The notes beneath the pieces are model-generated. The model searched no databases. It worked only from the letters and a program-made list of their open reading frames with translations, and was not told the DNA's origin. 64,000 bases of DNA. Origin: Flammeovirga agarivorans. Its GTDB lineage: Bacteria > Bacteroidota > Bacteroidia > Cytophagales > Flammeovirgaceae. The position numbers and the translations under genes are program-made. This document shows, piece after piece, positions 46,052 through 56,175 of this stretch (positions are counted from its first letter, which is position 1; the number at the start of each line of letters is the position of its first letter). The stretch covers positions 682,001 through 746,000 of the forward strand of contig NZ_JABAIL010000001.1 in assembly GCF_012641475.1 (NCBI RefSeq), read 5' to 3'.

Positions 46052-47395
46052 ATGGTCCAAGCTACTTTAGATGTCCCTGACTTGCATATCCCAAGAGTCG
46101 TTATTATCGGTGGCGGCTTTGCAGGATTAGAACTTGTCAGATCATTAAAAAGTCAAGAGGTACAGGTAGTCTTGTTGGATAGAAATAACTATCATACATT
46201 TCAACCCTTATTGTATCAAGTAGCTACAGCAGGCCTAGAACCGGATGCGATTGCATTCCCGATAAGAAAGCTTTTCCATAATTATGAAAACTTTTACTTT
46301 AGGTACTCTGTAGTTCAAGAAATTGACACCCAACAGAAAGAGGTAGTGACTAACTTAGGTAAATTAAAGTATGATTACTTAGTGGTCGCTTCAGGGTCAA
46401 GAACTAACTTTTTTGGTAATGAGAATATACGGTATCACTCAATGCCATTAAAAACTGTTGTACAATCTCTTCAACTAAGAAGTTTATTACTCCAAAACTT
46501 CGAAAAAGCACTTCAAACTAAAGATCTAACAAAACGCGAAGCTTACATGAACTTTGTTATTGTAGGAGGAGGTCCTACAGGAGTGGAGTTAGCCGGTGCG
46601 TTATCAGAATTAAAGAACTATGTTTTACCTGTAGATTATCCAGAATTGGATGTTCGTAAAATGCAGGTTCACCTTGTAGATGCAGGTCCAAGAGTTTTAG
46701 CAGCGCTTTCAGAAGAATCTTCAGCATCTGCTGAGAGGTACTTAAAGAAACTTGGGGTTCACCTTCATTTCAATACATTAGTAAAAGACTATGATGGTAC
46801 CACTGCGATTACAATTAAAGATGGAGAAGAAGGACAATTATTAGGTCGTAATCTGATCTGGTCTGCAGGGGTAGAAGGAAATGCTCCAAAAGGATTTGAT
46901 GCCTCTAAAATTACTGAAAGAGGAAACCGAATCTTGGTGAATGAATTTAACCAAGTAGAAGGAGTACAAAATGTATTTGCCGTTGGTGACGTAGCATGTA
47001 TGAAGCTAGAAGATTTTCCAAACGGACATCCCATGGTGGCTCCAGTTGCCATCCAACAAGCAACATTGTTAGCCAAAAACCTGAAATGTTTAATAAATGG
47101 AAAAAGCTTAAAACCCTTTAAATACCAGAACAAAGGTAGTATGGCTACCGTTGGTAAAAACAAAGCTGTTGTTGAAATAGGTAAAACACGTTTTAAAGGG
47201 GTGTTTGCGTGGTTTATATGGATGTTTGTCCATATTTTATCATTAATTGGATTAAGAAACAAAGCGATTGTGTTTATTAATTGGTTTTGGAACTACTTGA
47301 ACTACGATAGATCCAACCGATTGATTATAAGCAGATTTAGTAAAGAAGAAAGGAAAGAAAAAAGGGATAAAGGTAAAGCAGGAGTTGTGATTTAA
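46052..47395 (+). CDS. ndh: Type II NADH dehydrogenase
   Basis: A 447-residue flavoprotein of the NDH-2 family. The FAD motif GGGFAG (20-25), FQPLLYQVATAGLEPDAIAFP, the NADH motif VGGGPTGVELAGAL and the second FAD motif FAVGDVA are complete. The end shows the membrane-attachment region typical of bacterial NDH-2, with the hydrophobic segment FAWFIWMFVHILSLIG. It oxidises NADH and reduces quinone on the inner face of the cytoplasmic membrane without pumping protons. A single gene. Confidence 0.95.
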   Translation: MVQATLDVPDLHIPRVVIIGGGFAGLELVRSLKSQEVQVVLLDRNNYHTFQPLLYQVATAGLEPDAIAFPIRKLFHNYENFYFRYSVVQEIDTQQKEVVTNLGKLKYDYLVVASGSRTNFFGNENIRYHSMPLKTVVQSLQLRSLLLQNFEKALQTKDLTKREAYMNFVIVGGGPTGVELAGALSELKNYVLPVDYPELDVRKMQVHLVDAGPRVLAALSEESSASAERYLKKLGVHLHFNTLVKDYDGTTAITIKDGEEGQLLGRNLIWSAGVEGNAPKGFDASKITERGNRILVNEFNQVEGVQNVFAVGDVACMKLEDFPNGHPMVAPVAIQQATLLAKNLKCLINGKSLKPFKYQNKGSMATVGKNKAVVEIGKTRFKGVFAWFIWMFVHILSLIGLRNKAIVFINWFWNYLNYDRSNRLIISRFSKEERKEKRDKGKAGVVI

Positions 47396-47557
47396 AGGTA
47401 GTTATTGTTAGAACTATTTTTGAAATAAACAAATAAAACAATTATTTACTTTGATGATGTATATCTCATTTTTTTTTTAAATTTTATATTATTCTTGCAT
47501 ATAGAAATCGTAAACGAAAGAATTTATATTCTCATAATTTAAAATCTCATAATAACA

Positions 47558-50359
47558 ATGTCTAAAGAAGCAGCAAAGGTAACTCCTCTAAGTGCTCTTG
47601 AAGTTGTCAAGAAACACTTAGGAAAACCTTACGAAGATTTAGAATTCTTACTGAAGTGCCTTCATGAAGTACTTATGGATAGTGGGGAGGAAGAAATGGC
47701 CAACGCTATTCCATGGATTAACGAACAAACTCCAGAGCTTAAGAAATTTGATGTAAAATATATGCAATTGTATTCTATCGTATTTCAATTATTGAATATG
47801 GTAGAGGTTAACGGTGCTGTTCAGTCAAGACGTAAGAGCGAAGAAGATAAAGGCTTAGCAAGCGTAAAAGGTCTTTGGGGTGAACGTCTTAAGGCTTTAA
47901 AAGAGCAAGGTTATACTCAAGAGCAGATTGCTAAAATATTACCATCAGTAAAAGTTGAGCCAGTACTTACTGCTCACCCTACTGAGGCAAAAAGATCAAC
48001 AGTTTTAGAGCACCATAGAACATTATACTTATTATTAGTACAAAGAGAAAACTCTATGTTTACTGGTATTGAGCAACGTTCTATCAATGCTAAAATTAAA
48101 TTAATATTAGATACTCTTTGGAGAACTGGTGAAATCTATATTGAGAAGCCAGATATCGCATCAGAGAGAAGAAACGCAATTCACTACTTAACAAACGTAT
48201 TCCCTGAGGTATTACCTATCTTAGATCAACGTTTCCAACAAGCTTGGGGTGAAGCAGGTTTCGATAAGAAATTTATCAATAAAGTAGATCATAGACCAAG
48301 AGTTTCATTTGGTAACTGGGTAGGTGGCGATAGAGATGGTCACCCAGGTGTAACAAATGAAGTAACGGCTGAAACATTAAGCATTTTAAGATTAAATGCA
48401 TTTGTATTAATCCGTCGTTCATTATTCAGCTTGGTTAAAAAATTATCTATTGCATGTGATTTAGATCAGGTGCCAGAGGCTCTTCGTACTCGTATCTATG
48501 AGTTAGCGAAAGAACTTGGCGATGCTGGTAAAGATGCGTTAGAAAGAAACGTAGGTGAAGCATTCAGACAATTTGTAAACCTATGTCTTGCTAAGCTTCC
48601 AGTAGAAGTAAAAAGAGAGCATGCTGTTGAATTATCAGAAAGCGAATTCAAATATACTTTTGCATCAGAACTAAAAGCAGATTTAGAGTTATTACAATCA
48701 GCTTTAGAAGAGTTTGGTGCAAAAAGAATGGCTTACTCTTACTTAAATGAATCTATTAGAGTATTAGATACTTTCGGTTTCCACTTAGCGAGATTGGATG
48801 TACGTCAAAACTCTACGTTCCATGACAATGCGATCGCTCAATTATTGAACGCATCATCTATGGACGGTGATTCATTCTTAACATGGTCTGAGGAGAAACG
48901 TTTGGCATTCATGAACAATGAATTGTTATCAAACAGACCTTTCACTCACCCATCTACAAAACTTCCTAAAGAAGCAGATGCTGTTACTTCTGTTTACAGA
49001 GTATTAGCTGAATATATCTCTGAATTTGGTACTGCTGGTATCGGTGCATTGATCGTGTCTATGACTAGATCTGTATCTGACCTTGTTGCAGTATACTTAT
49101 TAGCGAGAGAGGCTGGTTTAATGGAGCAAACTCCAGAAGGTTTAGTTTGTAAACTTCCTGTAGTGCCATTATTCGAGACAATTGAGGACTTGGAAATTAG
49201 CCCTCAAGTGATGCAAAACTTCTTGGATCACCCAATCACTCGTCGTTCGTTAGAATACCAAAGAAAATTAAATGGTAAAGAGAGACCAGAACAAATGGTA
49301 ATGGTTGGTTACTCTGACTCTAACAAAGATGGTGGTATCTTAGCTTCACAATGGTCACTTCACTTCGCAGAATCTAGATTATACGAAGTAGGTGAAAACA
49401 GAGGTATCGATATCAACTATTTCCACGGTAAAGGTGGTACGATTTCTCGTGGTGCTGGTCCTGCTCACTGGTTTATCCAAGCTTTACCTCATGGTGGTGT
49501 AAATGGTAACATGCGTTTAACTGAACAAGGTGAAACAATTGAACAGAAGTACGCAAACAAAATGAACGCTTCATACAACATGGAGTTATTAATGGCGGGT
49601 ACTATGGCCAATACTGTTACTGACCAATTAGGTAAGAAACCAGCTCACCCATTGGAGAAAGTAATCTCATGGTTAGCTTCTGAATCTAGAAACTTCTATG
49701 TTGATTTATTAGAAGATCCTAAGTTCATCAAGTTCTATGGTGAGGCTACTCCAATTGATGCAATTGAATCATCAAGAATCGGTTCTCGTCCAGCTCGTAG
49801 AACAGGTACAAGAACATTAGCCGATCTTAGAGCAATTCCTTGGGTATTCTCATGGAGCCAAGCTCGTTTCAACATGACATCTTGGTACGGTGTAGGTTAT
49901 ACATTAGAGAAACTTTCAAAAGAACGTCCTGAAGACTTCGCCCAATTGAAAGAAATGATCAACCATGATCCTCTAATTCGTTACGTATTCACTAACATCG
50001 ATACTTCATTAGAAGCAACTGATGAGAAGATCATGAAAGAATACGCTGCAATGGTAACTGATAAAGATGTTAAAGAAGATATCTTAAACAAAATGTTATC
50101 AGAGCTAGCTAGAACTAGAAAAATGATGGATAGCTTATTGAAAACTTCTTTTGCTGAAAGAAGAGCTAACCACTATTACTCTAGCTTCTTAAGAGCTGAA
50201 GCATTGAACCCACTTCATAAACAACAAATTAAATTGTTGAAGAAATGGCGTAAAATGAAAGCTGATGAAAAAGCGAATCCAGAAGATGTAGAGGCAGTAT
50301 TATTCCAATTACTGACTTCGATCAACGCAATTGCTGGTGCGCTTAGAGCTACTGGTTGA
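47558..50359 (+). CDS. ppc: Phosphoenolpyruvate carboxylase
   Basis: A 933-residue enzyme, the normal length, that makes oxaloacetate from PEP and bicarbonate to feed the TCA cycle. Conserved blocks: the catalytic His140 in LTAHPTEAKR, FGNWVGGDRDGHPG, LDVRQNS, GYSDSNKDGG, FHGKGGTISRGAGPAH and the active-site region IGSRPARR. Codon use is skewed to frequent codons, indicating high expression. A strong hairpin ends it. A single gene with a long AT-rich upstream region. Confidence 0.98.
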   Translation: MSKEAAKVTPLSALEVVKKHLGKPYEDLEFLLKCLHEVLMDSGEEEMANAIPWINEQTPELKKFDVKYMQLYSIVFQLLNMVEVNGAVQSRRKSEEDKGLASVKGLWGERLKALKEQGYTQEQIAKILPSVKVEPVLTAHPTEAKRSTVLEHHRTLYLLLVQRENSMFTGIEQRSINAKIKLILDTLWRTGEIYIEKPDIASERRNAIHYLTNVFPEVLPILDQRFQQAWGEAGFDKKFINKVDHRPRVSFGNWVGGDRDGHPGVTNEVTAETLSILRLNAFVLIRRSLFSLVKKLSIACDLDQVPEALRTRIYELAKELGDAGKDALERNVGEAFRQFVNLCLAKLPVEVKREHAVELSESEFKYTFASELKADLELLQSALEEFGAKRMAYSYLNESIRVLDTFGFHLARLDVRQNSTFHDNAIAQLLNASSMDGDSFLTWSEEKRLAFMNNELLSNRPFTHPSTKLPKEADAVTSVYRVLAEYISEFGTAGIGALIVSMTRSVSDLVAVYLLAREAGLMEQTPEGLVCKLPVVPLFETIEDLEISPQVMQNFLDHPITRRSLEYQRKLNGKERPEQMVMVGYSDSNKDGGILASQWSLHFAESRLYEVGENRGIDINYFHGKGGTISRGAGPAHWFIQALPHGGVNGNMRLTEQGETIEQKYANKMNASYNMELLMAGTMANTVTDQLGKKPAHPLEKVISWLASESRNFYVDLLEDPKFIKFYGEATPIDAIESSRIGSRPARRTGTRTLADLRAIPWVFSWSQARFNMTSWYGVGYTLEKLSKERPEDFAQLKEMINHDPLIRYVFTNIDTSLEATDEKIMKEYAAMVTDKDVKEDILNKMLSELARTRKMMDSLLKTSFAERRANHYYSSFLRAEALNPLHKQQIKLLKKWRKMKADEKANPEDVEAVLFQLLTSINAIAGALRATG

Positions 50360-50389
50360 TACCAACGCTGTTACAGCTTTAGATATAAT

Positions 50390-50428
50390 AATCCTTGTCC
50401 GTTTATTCGGACAAGGATTTTCTTTTTT
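50390..50428 (+). terminator. Terminator of ppc
   Basis: A 12-bp stem: AATCCTTGTCCG (50390-50401) with CGGACAAGGATT (50408-50419). The T-rich run reaches 50428. Confidence 0.9.
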
Positions 50429-50485
50429 GGAGTAATTGGGTTTCATACAATAATTAATTAACTTCAGTGAAACTCAAAGACTCAT

Positions 50486-51322
50486 ATGAAACACTTCAAT
50501 CTCGCATTCTTATTACTTTTTGCATTACCTTTTTATGCCCATGCCCAATACAGTGAAAGTATTACAACAGACAGACCTGGTTTAACTTTCTCTCCTTATA
50601 CATTAGGCAAAAAAGTAGTACAGATTCAATCTGGATACAATATTTCAGGAACAGAATTTAAGGATATAGACTCTCAATCTAATGGGTGGTTATTTACAAA
50701 TTTTCTAAGAGTAGGTTTATCAGAGCATTTTGATATTGAAGCCGTCATTGATTTACAAAGTGATAGAGTAAAAGTAAATAGTGTTGATGTTGATAGTTTA
50801 CGCTTAAAAGGAATAAGTAATACTCAATTGGGTATACGTTATAATTATACTAAAAATGATGGTTGGGTACCTGCTTTTGGTTTTCAGGGAAGATTACTGC
50901 TTAGAGCAGTTTCCAATGATTACAAGAGAGAAAAAGTAGGGATGGTCTTTAATTTTATGACGAGTAATCAAATAAATAGTTGGTTGTCGTATAATATGAA
51001 TATCGGAGCCTACTTGCCGAATACCGGAAATAATGATTATACTTTACCTTCTACATTTAATTTTGGTATTACCATAAATGATAAATTCGGAACATTTGTT
51101 GAAATGTTTGGTAACCTAAACAACTTCAAGCCAGGAGTAGATACAGGTCTTTCTTATCTGATATCCAATAATTTTATGTTGGATATAGGAGGAGGGATTA
51201 CACCTACAAAAGATTCAAATACCTGGTTTACGGAAATAGGATTGTCATATAGATTTGATTGGAGAAATGGAACAGAAACAGATAATAGACCAAATAGTGA
51301 AATCATTAGAGCTTTTGATTGA
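50486..51322 (+). CDS. Outer-membrane transporter-like beta protein
   Basis: A 278-residue exported protein with a signal peptide ending near AHAQ (residue 21), then ESITTDRPGLTFSPYTLGKK and alternating beta strands. This is the MetA-pathway phenol-degradation (outer-membrane transporter-like) group, widespread in Bacteroidota with no proven substrate. Its coding end overlaps the AlkD-like gene by 56 bases, so the two are on one transcript. Confidence 0.8.
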   Translation: MKHFNLAFLLLFALPFYAHAQYSESITTDRPGLTFSPYTLGKKVVQIQSGYNISGTEFKDIDSQSNGWLFTNFLRVGLSEHFDIEAVIDLQSDRVKVNSVDVDSLRLKGISNTQLGIRYNYTKNDGWVPAFGFQGRLLLRAVSNDYKREKVGMVFNFMTSNQINSWLSYNMNIGAYLPNTGNNDYTLPSTFNFGITINDKFGTFVEMFGNLNNFKPGVDTGLSYLISNNFMLDIGGGITPTKDSNTWFTEIGLSYRFDWRNGTETDNRPNSEIIRAFD

Positions 51323-51989
51323 TGAAAAGAAAGTTGAAGCTCTTCCAAAATTTTTTAAAGCTTTTCCAGGAGGATATGGAGAAGGAGATCATTTCTTAGG
51401 AGTAACGGTGCCAAATATTAGATTAGTAGCAAAAGAAGCTTATCTATCATGTGATATTGATGTTATTCAGAAACTATTGACAAATAAATACCATGAAGTG
51501 AGAATGTGTGCTTTAATCATCATGCTCCATCATTATACCAAAAAACAGATACCTAAAGATCAAATTATTGAAACTTACATCCATCATTTAGATTATGTCA
51601 ATAACTGGGATTTGGTAGATACCTCATGTTACAAACTTTTAGGAAGACATATTTATGATGGTAGGATGTCATCAGATATATTATTTGAGTTAACAAAATC
51701 AGGCGAACTATGGAGAGAAAGGGTAAGTGTTGTGGCTACAATGTATTTCATCAAGAAGGATGATTATGATATTGCTTTCAAGTTATGTGAGTACCATTTA
51801 GGGCATCAACATGACCTTATGCATAAAGCAGTTGGTTGGATGTTAAAAGAAATAGGTAAGCGTAATGAAGAAGCTGAAATTAAATTTTTAGATGAGCATT
51901 ATAAAAAAATGTCAAGAACAACTTTGAGGTATGCGATTGAAAAGATGGATGAACGGATAAGACAATCCTATTTGAAAGGTGAAATTTAA
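51267..51989 (+). CDS. DNA alkylation repair protein, AlkD family
   Basis: A 240-residue HEAT-like-repeat DNA glycosylase that removes bulky or cationic alkyl bases. Family positions are visible: FFKAFPGGYGEGDHFLGVTV (29-48), NWDLVDT with Trp114 and Asp118 (spaced as AlkD Trp109/Asp113), WRERVSVVATMYFIKK and HDLMHKAVGWMLKEIG. The start at 51267 (MEQKQIID) is preferred; a TTG four codons earlier is possible. The first 56 bases lie inside the preceding gene in another frame, a real overlap since both proteins are well formed there. Confidence 0.9.
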   Translation: MEQKQIIDQIVKSLELLIDEKKVEALPKFFKAFPGGYGEGDHFLGVTVPNIRLVAKEAYLSCDIDVIQKLLTNKYHEVRMCALIIMLHHYTKKQIPKDQIIETYIHHLDYVNNWDLVDTSCYKLLGRHIYDGRMSSDILFELTKSGELWRERVSVVATMYFIKKDDYDIAFKLCEYHLGHQHDLMHKAVGWMLKEIGKRNEEAEIKFLDEHYKKMSRTTLRYAIEKMDERIRQSYLKGEI

Positions 51990-52049
51990 AGGAATAATAC
52001 AATAAAATTTGATATTTATAGTTATAGAATTAAATACATCCTACATAAA

Positions 52050-52733
52050 ATGAAATTTACTTACATCTATTTACTCCTCTTATTACCAATACTTTCTTTT
52101 GCTCAACATACCCCGGAAGAAATCTCAAAGGAGTATGTGGCCTATGCTTACGATTTACTAGAAAAAGAAGATTATGATCATGCATTAATTAAAACCGATG
52201 AAATCATCTCTTTATTACCAAGAAGTACTGCTGAATTGCAATACATTAGAGCGCTTGCTCACCATCATTTGGATTTAGATATCGAAGCTCAAAAAGAAGT
52301 GGAAGATATGTACAACTATCCTATGACAGATGAACTCAAAATGCATGCAGATGAATTATCGCTTCTTCTAAAACATGAAATTGTAAAAGAAGCGAATACT
52401 GAAAAAGATACTTCAGGAAAAATCTACAAAATGGCTGAAGTAGGAGCGAGTTACCCTGGGGGAATGGGGGAGTTCTATAATTGGTTTCATGGAGCACTAC
52501 ATAGTCATGGAGTAGATAGAGAAGGACATGGTAGAGTATATGTACAATTTGTTGTGAATATTTATGGCAATTTGGATGATGTAAAAATCATAAAAGGTGT
52601 AAGTGAAGACGTTGATCAACAAGTCTTGAAAATATTAGGGGATTGCCCGAAATGGATGGTAGCTGTACAAAATGGAAAACCAGTAGAACAAAAAATTGTA
52701 TTGCCATTAAATTTAGAAGAGCACCCTTACTAG
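52050..52733 (+). CDS. Exported TonB C-terminal-domain protein without a membrane anchor
   Basis: A 227-residue protein with a signal peptide (through SFAQ, residue 19). A helical TPR-like region follows (20-125), and then a TonB C-terminal domain: YPGGMGEFYNWF, GHGRVYVQFVVNIYGNLDDV and GKPVEQKIVLPL. The same GGMG-F-Y-W motif opens the TonB domain at 41166-41993, so the two are paralogous. Here no membrane helix would remain after signal cleavage, so it would be soluble in the periplasm. It overlaps the convergent BamA-like gene by four bases. Function unknown; a periplasmic adaptor of TonB-dependent receptors is possible. Confidence 0.85.
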   Translation: MKFTYIYLLLLLPILSFAQHTPEEISKEYVAYAYDLLEKEDYDHALIKTDEIISLLPRSTAELQYIRALAHHHLDLDIEAQKEVEDMYNYPMTDELKMHADELSLLLKHEIVKEANTEKDTSGKIYKMAEVGASYPGGMGEFYNWFHGALHSHGVDREGHGRVYVQFVVNIYGNLDDVKIIKGVSEDVDQQVLKILGDCPKWMVAVQNGKPVEQKIVLPLNLEEHPY

Positions 52734-53821
52734 AAGGCTTCACCAATTAAAAAGTAAAATCCATTGTCATTTTTACCCCATGCTGCGTCTACACCAATAT
52801 TGATATTGTATTGTTTGGAAGCTCTATATCTAATGCCTACACCTCCGGCTGGTAGAAATGGAATATCATTACCCTCTGAAAATACGGTTCCCATGCCATA
52901 ATAGAAGTTGGCTCCCCAATTTTTATAAAACCTCCATCTTAGTTCTGTTTGAGCTATATACAATTGTTCTCCACGATATTCTCCTTTATTGTAGCCTCTT
53001 AAATCTTGGAAACGAGTACCACCAAAACCCATAACATTTTCTTCTGAAAAGGGTACATCACCAAATAGAGTAGCAATATTTGCTTTAGAGGCTAAAATCA
53101 TATTATCCCTGAATGAATGGAAATATGAGAATTCTCCATATAACCCAGTAAAAGTAGCGTCAGAGCCTATTCCATTAAAATAGGATAAAGAGTATACATT
53201 GGCATAAAAACCCTTTGTAGTAGAGAAAATATTATCTCTAGAGTCATAATCGAAAGTAAGGCCAATCCCTGAGGTTACAAACTCTCCAATATTAGCAAGT
53301 TCAAGGATTTCGTTTAATGTATCGTTATCGAATGATAAATTATTTATACCATAAGTGTAAATAGGTCCGAGAAATGCATTTTTGAAAACTTTTGTTGAAA
53401 AACTAGCCTGAACAGAAGAAACAGTATTTTGGTAAGGAACTATAGTAGAGGGAATATTTGGTAGAATATTATCTGTAAAAAACTGGAAATTTACTTCTGT
53501 AGTAAAGAATAATAATCGACTTCTGAATCTATCTTGAGAAAAGTAATTTTCTTGTAATAATGCCAACCACCATGTCGAGTTTTGAAAATACATGGCTTGC
53601 ATAAAGGTCATGGAAGGAGGTGAAATGGTGTCGTTTTTATTTAACTTATAAAACGCCCCAATATTTGCACCGCCACCCCAACCAAAGACTTTATTATTCG
53701 CAAGGTTAGGTATACCTAGTAATTGTAGGTTTTTTTCTTTTTTGGTAGAATCGCTTTCGGCTTTTTGCCCAAATACTGTGCAGGAGAAAATTAAAAGAAG
53801 AGAGAGGGTAATGGCTTTCAT
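52730..53821 (-). CDS. BamA/TamA-type outer-membrane beta-barrel protein
   Basis: A 363-residue outer-membrane protein with a signal peptide (through VFGQ, about 19) and a beta barrel of the surface-antigen/BamA class. DLRGYNKGEYRGEQ is the L6-like VRGF region typical of the superfamily, and the last residues (YFLIGEAF) form the closing strand with C-terminal Phe. There are no POTRA domains, so it is not BamA itself. It lies eight bases after tag and is probably co-transcribed with it. Confidence 0.82.
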   Translation of the reverse strand: MKAITLSLLLIFSCTVFGQKAESDSTKKEKNLQLLGIPNLANNKVFGWGGGANIGAFYKLNKNDTISPPSMTFMQAMYFQNSTWWLALLQENYFSQDRFRSRLLFFTTEVNFQFFTDNILPNIPSTIVPYQNTVSSVQASFSTKVFKNAFLGPIYTYGINNLSFDNDTLNEILELANIGEFVTSGIGLTFDYDSRDNIFSTTKGFYANVYSLSYFNGIGSDATFTGLYGEFSYFHSFRDNMILASKANIATLFGDVPFSEENVMGFGGTRFQDLRGYNKGEYRGEQLYIAQTELRWRFYKNWGANFYYGMGTVFSEGNDIPFLPAGGVGIRYRASKQYNINIGVDAAWGKNDNGFYFLIGEAF

Positions 53822-53829
53822 AATATGGG

Positions 53830-54402
53830 TTACAATAGTTCTTGGTGTCTAAAACAATCTGTAGTGTGATCATTAACTAATCCCGCAGCTTGCATAAAAG
53901 CGTAGCATATGGTACTGCCGACAAACTTGAATCCTCGTTTTTTTAGATCTTTACTCATTGTATCACTAATAGGTGAAGTAGAAAGGACTTCATCTCTAGA
54001 AGTGACTTCGTTTTGAATAATTTTATGATCAACAAAGTTCCAAATGTATTTGCTAAAAGATCCAAATTCCTTTTGGACTATCAAATAAGCTTTTGCATTT
54101 GTAATGATAGCATTTACTTTTAGTTTATTTCGGATAATACCTTTGTCTTGTAGAAGTTCTTCTACCTTACTAGAATCATAATCTTTGATTTTAGAAGCAT
54201 CAAACTTATCAAAAACTTCTCTGTACCTTTCTCTTTTTTTCAAGACTGTACTCCAACTTAAACCTGCTTGCATTCCTTCTAAGCAAAGCATTTCGAAAAG
54301 CTTCTGATCATCATATTCTGGAACTCCCCATTCCGTGTCATGGTATTCTGTGTCAAGTTCACTTATTAAACACCATGAACATCTTATTTTATCATCACTC
54401 AT
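53830..54402 (-). CDS. tag: DNA-3-methyladenine glycosylase I
   Basis: A 190-residue base-excision enzyme for 3-methyladenine. The zinc snap is complete: Cys8 and His21 near the start (RCSWC, YHDTEWG) and His179 and Cys183 near the end (NDHTTDCFRH), at the same mutual spacing as in E. coli Tag. LEGMQAGLSWSTVL forms the active-site helix region. It is a small standard gene, followed by the BamA-like gene. Confidence 0.95.
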   Translation of the reverse strand: MSDDKIRCSWCLISELDTEYHDTEWGVPEYDDQKLFEMLCLEGMQAGLSWSTVLKKRERYREVFDKFDASKIKDYDSSKVEELLQDKGIIRNKLKVNAIITNAKAYLIVQKEFGSFSKYIWNFVDHKIIQNEVTSRDEVLSTSPISDTMSKDLKKRGFKFVGSTICYAFMQAAGLVNDHTTDCFRHQELL

Positions 54403-54413
54403 AAAAATAATTT

Positions 54414-54450
54414 ACAAAAAAAGGTCGATCAAGTATATTGATCGACCTTT
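54414..54450 (-). terminator. Terminator of rny
   Basis: AAAGGTCGATCAA (54420-54432) pairs with TTGATCGACCTTT (54438-54450). On the minus strand it is followed by a run of T. Confidence 0.9.
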
Positions 54451-54472
54451 AAATATTGAATTAATACCTAAA

Positions 54473-56080
54473 CTACTTGGCAAAGTGAACAGAGCGCGTT
54501 TCGCGAATAACTGTTACTTTAATTTGTCCAGGATATTGCATTTCTGTTTCGATTTTGTTGGCAATATCAAATGATAATTGTCCTGCTTCAGCATCTGGTA
54601 CTTTTTCAGCATCAACCATCACTCTCAATTCTCTACCAGCTTGAATTGCATAACACTTATGAACTCCCTTGAAGCCCATTGCTAATCCTTCCAGTTCTTT
54701 TAGACGTTGGATGTATGATTCCATCATCTCTCTACGAGCACCTGGTCTAGAACCAGAGATAGCATCACATGCTTGAACGATAGGAGAGATAAGTGTTGTC
54801 ATTTCAATCTCATCGTGGTGAGCACCAACAGCATTACAAACATCGGCAGATTCACCATATTTCTTCGCTAAGTTCATACCTAGAATAGCGTGAGGAACCT
54901 CAGGCTCTTCTGGCCAAACTTTACCAATATCGTGAAGTAAACCAGCTCTTTTGGCTACTTTAGCATTAAGGCCTAATTCAGATGCTAAAGTACTCGCTAA
55001 GTTTGCAACTTCTCTAGAGTGTTGTAATAAGTTCTGTCCGTAAGAAGAACGGAATCTCATTCTACCTACCAACTTAATTAATTCAGGGTGTAGACCATGA
55101 ATACCTAAGTCGATCACTGTTCTTTCACCGATTTCGATAATTTCGTCTTCGATGTTCTTTCTTGTCTTCGCCACCACTTCCTCGATACGAGCAGGGTGAA
55201 TACGACCGTCAGCTACTAACCTGTGTAATGAAACTCTTGCGATTTCTCTTCTTACAGGATCAAATCCTGAGATGATGATTGCTTCAGGAGTATCATCAAC
55301 AATAATTTCAACACCAGTACTTGCTTCTAAAGCTCTAATGTTTCTACCTTCTCTACCAATAATTTTACCTTTCAATTCATCTGATTCAAGGTTAAATACT
55401 GATACACAGTTTTCGATGGCTTGTTCAGCAGCTGTTCTCTGAATAGTAGTAATTACTGTTTTACGAGCTTCTTTAGTTGCAGTCATTTTAGCCTCTTCCA
55501 TGATATTTTTAATATGCATAGAGGCTTTTGTTCTTGCTTCGTCTTTTAAGGCTTCGACAAGTTGTTCACGAGCTTCTTCCGCTTTTAAGTTAGCTACTTT
55601 TTCAAGTTGTTCTACTTGTTTTAAGCGTAGTTGCTCTGCTTCTTCCTTAGCTCTAAAAGTAAGTTCTTTTTGCAAGGCAAGTTCTTCGAAACGCTCTTCC
55701 ATTTCTTTATCTTTCTTTTTGAAAGATTCAACTTGCTTAGCAATAACTGCTTCTTTTTGTTTTTGTTTTGCTTCTTGTTGTTTTAAACGATTTTCAAATT
55801 GTTTTAATTTGTTCTCGTTTACGTTAAGCTGATTTCTTCTTTTTGCTGTTTCAGAATCAAAGTCTTGTTTCATTTTTAAGAACTTCTCTTTTGATTCGAT
55901 CAGCTTTGTTCTTTTGATGCTTTCAGCTTCCTTCTTTGCATCTTGAACAATGTTTTGTGCTTTATCCTTTGCTTCTGTTTCCAGTCCCTTCAGCACTTTT
56001 TCTAGCAAAAATCTTCCGATGCCAATACCTGCGCCCAAACAGCCAACGGCTGTTAAAGCTATAATTATGGTTGTATCCAT
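54473..56080 (-). CDS. rny: Ribonuclease Y
   Basis: A membrane-anchored endoribonuclease of 535 residues. An N-terminal helix (about 4-22, [18 protein letters not shown]) is followed by a long Lys/Glu/Gln coiled coil (30-195), a KH domain ([20 protein letters not shown]) and an HD domain ([28 protein letters not shown]). RNase Y starts mRNA decay in many Gram-positive and Bacteroidota species. It lies in a conserved order with zapA and a coiled-coil gene, the last of the cluster, and ends with a strong hairpin. Confidence 0.97.
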   Translation of the reverse strand: MDTTIIIALTAVGCLGAGIGIGRFLLEKVLKGLETEAKDKAQNIVQDAKKEAESIKRTKLIESKEKFLKMKQDFDSETAKRRNQLNVNENKLKQFENRLKQQEAKQKQKEAVIAKQVESFKKKDKEMEERFEELALQKELTFRAKEEAEQLRLKQVEQLEKVANLKAEEAREQLVEALKDEARTKASMHIKNIMEEAKMTATKEARKTVITTIQRTAAEQAIENCVSVFNLESDELKGKIIGREGRNIRALEASTGVEIIVDDTPEAIIISGFDPVRREIARVSLHRLVADGRIHPARIEEVVAKTRKNIEDEIIEIGERTVIDLGIHGLHPELIKLVGRMRFRSSYGQNLLQHSREVANLASTLASELGLNAKVAKRAGLLHDIGKVWPEEPEVPHAILGMNLAKKYGESADVCNAVGAHHDEIEMTTLISPIVQACDAISGSRPGARREMMESYIQRLKELEGLAMGFKGVHKCYAIQAGRELRVMVDAEKVPDAEAGQLSFDIANKIETEMQYPGQIKVTVIRETRSVHFAK

Positions 56081-56175
56081 TTGTACGTACAGATGTCTGT
56101 GCGTAGTTCTTAAACTACAGTTTAAAATATATATATAAGCTAAAGGAAACTACCGTATCAGTGGAATGTGTTTAT

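Noticed and set aside
46789-47262. 157-codon open frame antisense to ndh
   Set aside because: It lies wholly inside a well-conserved gene, has no initiation context and no recognisable protein pattern.
55500-55832. 110-codon Ser/Cys/Phe-rich frame antisense to rny
   Set aside because: It is the complement of the Lys/Glu coiled coil; the composition is a by-product of codon bias there.
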